From: Bosea beijingensis
GTDB taxonomy: Bacteria; Pseudomonadota; Alphaproteobacteria; Rhizobiales; Beijerinckiaceae
DNA length: 64,000 bases
Direction of reading: 5' to 3'
NCBI RefSeq assembly: GCF_030758975.1
Contig: NZ_CP132359.1
Location: 2,824,782 to 2,888,781, forward strand
In this document: positions 62,590 through 64,000 of the stretch, piece by piece
Layout of the letters: the number at the start of each line of letters is the position of its first letter
Position numbering within the stretch: the stretch's first letter is position 1
Program-made: the position numbers and the translations under genes
Notes under the pieces: generated by a model
The model's database searches: none
What the model saw: the letters and a program-made list of their open reading frames with translations, nothing else
What the model was told of the DNA's origin: nothing

Positions 62590-64000
62590 CTACGCTGGCC
62601 GCGCCGGATCGTTGAGCGAATCGGCGAGCGTCGGTGTCCGGCTCGCCGCAAATTGCGGCAGCGAGGCCGTCTGCCGCTCGATCATGCGATGGACCACCGG
62701 CGGGTTCGGGCCGCTATGCAGCGCGCGGACCTGCTCGCCGATCTCGGCATCGGCCTGGGTGACGCGCTGGTTCTGCCGGACGTATTCGACCCAGGTCGGG
62801 CTGTCATAGCGCTCGATCCACAGCGTCGGGTCGGTCAGGTCGCGCAGCAGGGTCCAGTGCCGGGCGCCGTCGCGGCGCCGGATGCGCCGGCGCTCCGCCA
62901 TCACCGTCAGGAAGGCGACGACGTCCTCGGGTTTGATGATGTATTCGATGGTGACGATGACCGGGCCGGAGCGCGGCTCGATATCGACCGCGACCTTGGG
63001 CTCGCGCCAGCGGCTGAGCGGGTCGAGATTGAGCTGCTCGAGCGGCGGCAGGCGGTAGCGCAGTCCGAGCGCGGCGCCGACCAGAAGGACGGCCGCAGAC
63101 ATCAACAGAGCTTTCTCGACGCCGAAATGCAGCGCCGAGCGACCCCAGGCCCAGCTTCCCATCGCCATGCCGCCGAAGGTCGCCATCTGGTACATCGCCA
63201 GCGCCCGGCCGACGACCCAGCGCGGCGCTGAGAGCTGCACCGTGGCGTTGAAGGTCGAGAGCGCCAGGACCCAGCAGGCGCCGCAGACGCACAGGCCCGC
63301 CATCGCCAGCCAGATCGTCTTGCTGAAGGCGATCAGCGTGACACCGCAGGCATAGGCGATGAAGGTCGAGCGCACGAGCGCTTCCGTGCTCATCGCCCGG
63401 CGCAGGCGCGCGCTCATGAAGGCGCCGGCCACCGCACCTGCCCCGAAGGCGCCGAGCAGCACGCCGTAGGTCAGCGGGCCGCCGCGCACGAGGTCGCGCG
63501 CGATAAGCGGCAAGAGCGCCAGGCCCACGATGGCGCCGAAGCCGTAGATGAAGGCGCGTAGCGTGACCGTGCGGATGTTCGGGGACATCGCGACATAACG
63601 GATGCCGGCGCTCATTGCGATGAACAGGGTCTCGCGCGGCAGCAGCCTCTCGACCTTGGGCGGCGACCAGCGCGCCAGCACGATCAGCAGCGGGATATAG
63701 CTGAAGGCGTTGATGATGAAGGCCGCGACCGCGCCGGCCGCCGCGACGATCGCGCCGCCGATCGCCGGGCCGACGCTGCGGGCGATGTTGAAGGCGACGC
63801 TGTTCAGCGTCACCGCCGCCGGCACGTCGCGGCGCGGGACCATGTCGCCGACCGAGGACTGCCAGGCCGGGTTGTTCAGCGCCGTGCCGCAGCCGATCAG
63901 GAAGGTGAAGGTCAGAAGCAGCCAGGGCGTGATCAGGCCGAACCAGGCGAAGACCGCGAGGCCGATCGAGACCGTCAGCATGAAGCCTTGCGCAATCAGC
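62590..64000 (-). CDS. MFS transporter (MFS_3/EntS-like) with C-terminal extension, cut by right edge
   Basis: At least 470 residues in the window; the frame stays open to base 64000, so the N-terminus is outside. About ten membrane helices are visible (FGLITPWLLLTFTFLIGCGT, GPAIGGAIVAAAGAVAAFII, GPLTYGVLLGAFGAGAVAGA). The MFS_3 class includes enterobactin-type exporters. After residue ~340 comes a soluble tail of about 110 residues (VIVTIEYIIKPEDVVAFL, RHWTLLRDLTDPTLWIERYD) resembling an antibiotic-biosynthesis-monooxygenase-like ferredoxin fold, a known feature of this subfamily. Substrate unknown. Confidence 0.9.
   Translation of the reverse strand, partial: LIAQGFMLTVSIGLAVFAWFGLITPWLLLTFTFLIGCGTALNNPAWQSSVGDMVPRRDVPAAVTLNSVAFNIARSVGPAIGGAIVAAAGAVAAFIINAFSYIPLLIVLARWSPPKVERLLPRETLFIAMSAGIRYVAMSPNIRTVTLRAFIYGFGAIVGLALLPLIARDLVRGGPLTYGVLLGAFGAGAVAGAFMSARLRRAMSTEALVRSTFIAYACGVTLIAFSKTIWLAMAGLCVCGACWVLALSTFNATVQLSAPRWVVGRALAMYQMATFGGMAMGSWAWGRSALHFGVEKALLMSAAVLLVGAALGLRYRLPPLEQLNLDPLSRWREPKVAVDIEPRSGPVIVTIEYIIKPEDVVAFLTVMAERRRIRRRDGARHWTLLRDLTDPTLWIERYDSPTWVEYVRQNQRVTQADAEIGEQVRALHSGPNPPVVHRMIERQTASLPQFAASRTPTLADSLNDPARPA

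Overview
The window is about 64 kb of GC-rich DNA with the gene content and codon use of an alphaproteobacterium of the Hyphomicrobiales, most like Bosea or a close relative. This is an inference from TRAP and sugar ABC catabolic operons, Sox genes, an OlsB-type acyltransferase and a dispersed rhizobial-type palindromic repeat. No rRNA is present and only one tRNA (Ser-GGA).

Left host region (1-24725). A catabolic locus on the minus strand holds a RuBisCO-like protein cut by the left edge, a VOC protein, a fused DctQ-DctM TRAP permease and its DctP binding protein, with a divergent LacI regulator. A second catabolic operon on the plus strand holds an enolase-superfamily dehydratase/cycloisomerase, a GntR regulator, a sugar ABC binding protein with two permeases (no ATPase gene in sight), an SDR, an HbpS/GlcG-like protein and a GMC oxidoreductase. 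After a scar of a broken IS110 transposase and an ATPase fragment come a two-subunit molybdenum hydroxylase, soxXYZA, and on the other strand two c-type cytochromes and a flavocytochrome c/SoxF flavoprotein. Another transposase scar, tRNA-Ser, a small membrane protein and msrA lead into comM.

Mobile element (24726-54702, 29,977 bp). comM is cut exactly in front of its Walker A codons. The two halves rejoin in frame at a CT dinucleotide, and the inferred attP has inverted-repeat arms, so a large serine integrase, encoded immediately inside the left end, is the likely integrator. Cargo from left to right: serine integrase; tyrosine recombinase with a small HTH protein; a soluble FtsH-like AAA+/M41 protease with a 77-residue partner; a zinc-finger protein; a complete BREX phage-defence operon (rhh-brxE-brxA-brxB-brxC-pglX in two pieces-pglZ-brxL); a divergent KAP-family P-loop NTPase; and a second serine recombinase coupled by overlapping codons to two ParB-like genes. 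This last group faces a small HTH gene across a perfect 20-bp palindrome. A UDG-like protein and a KfrA-like protein lie near the right end. The BREX set carries BrxE (a type 6 mark) together with BrxL (a type 1/4 mark). Its pglX is split at an ATGA overlap, and the specificity half has visibly lower GC.

Right host region (54703-64000). The 3' half of comM, a hybrid histidine kinase, an OlsB-like N-acyltransferase, an NAD-dependent epimerase, queG, a glutathione S-transferase, uppP and an MFS transporter cut by the right edge are all ordinary chromosomal genes.
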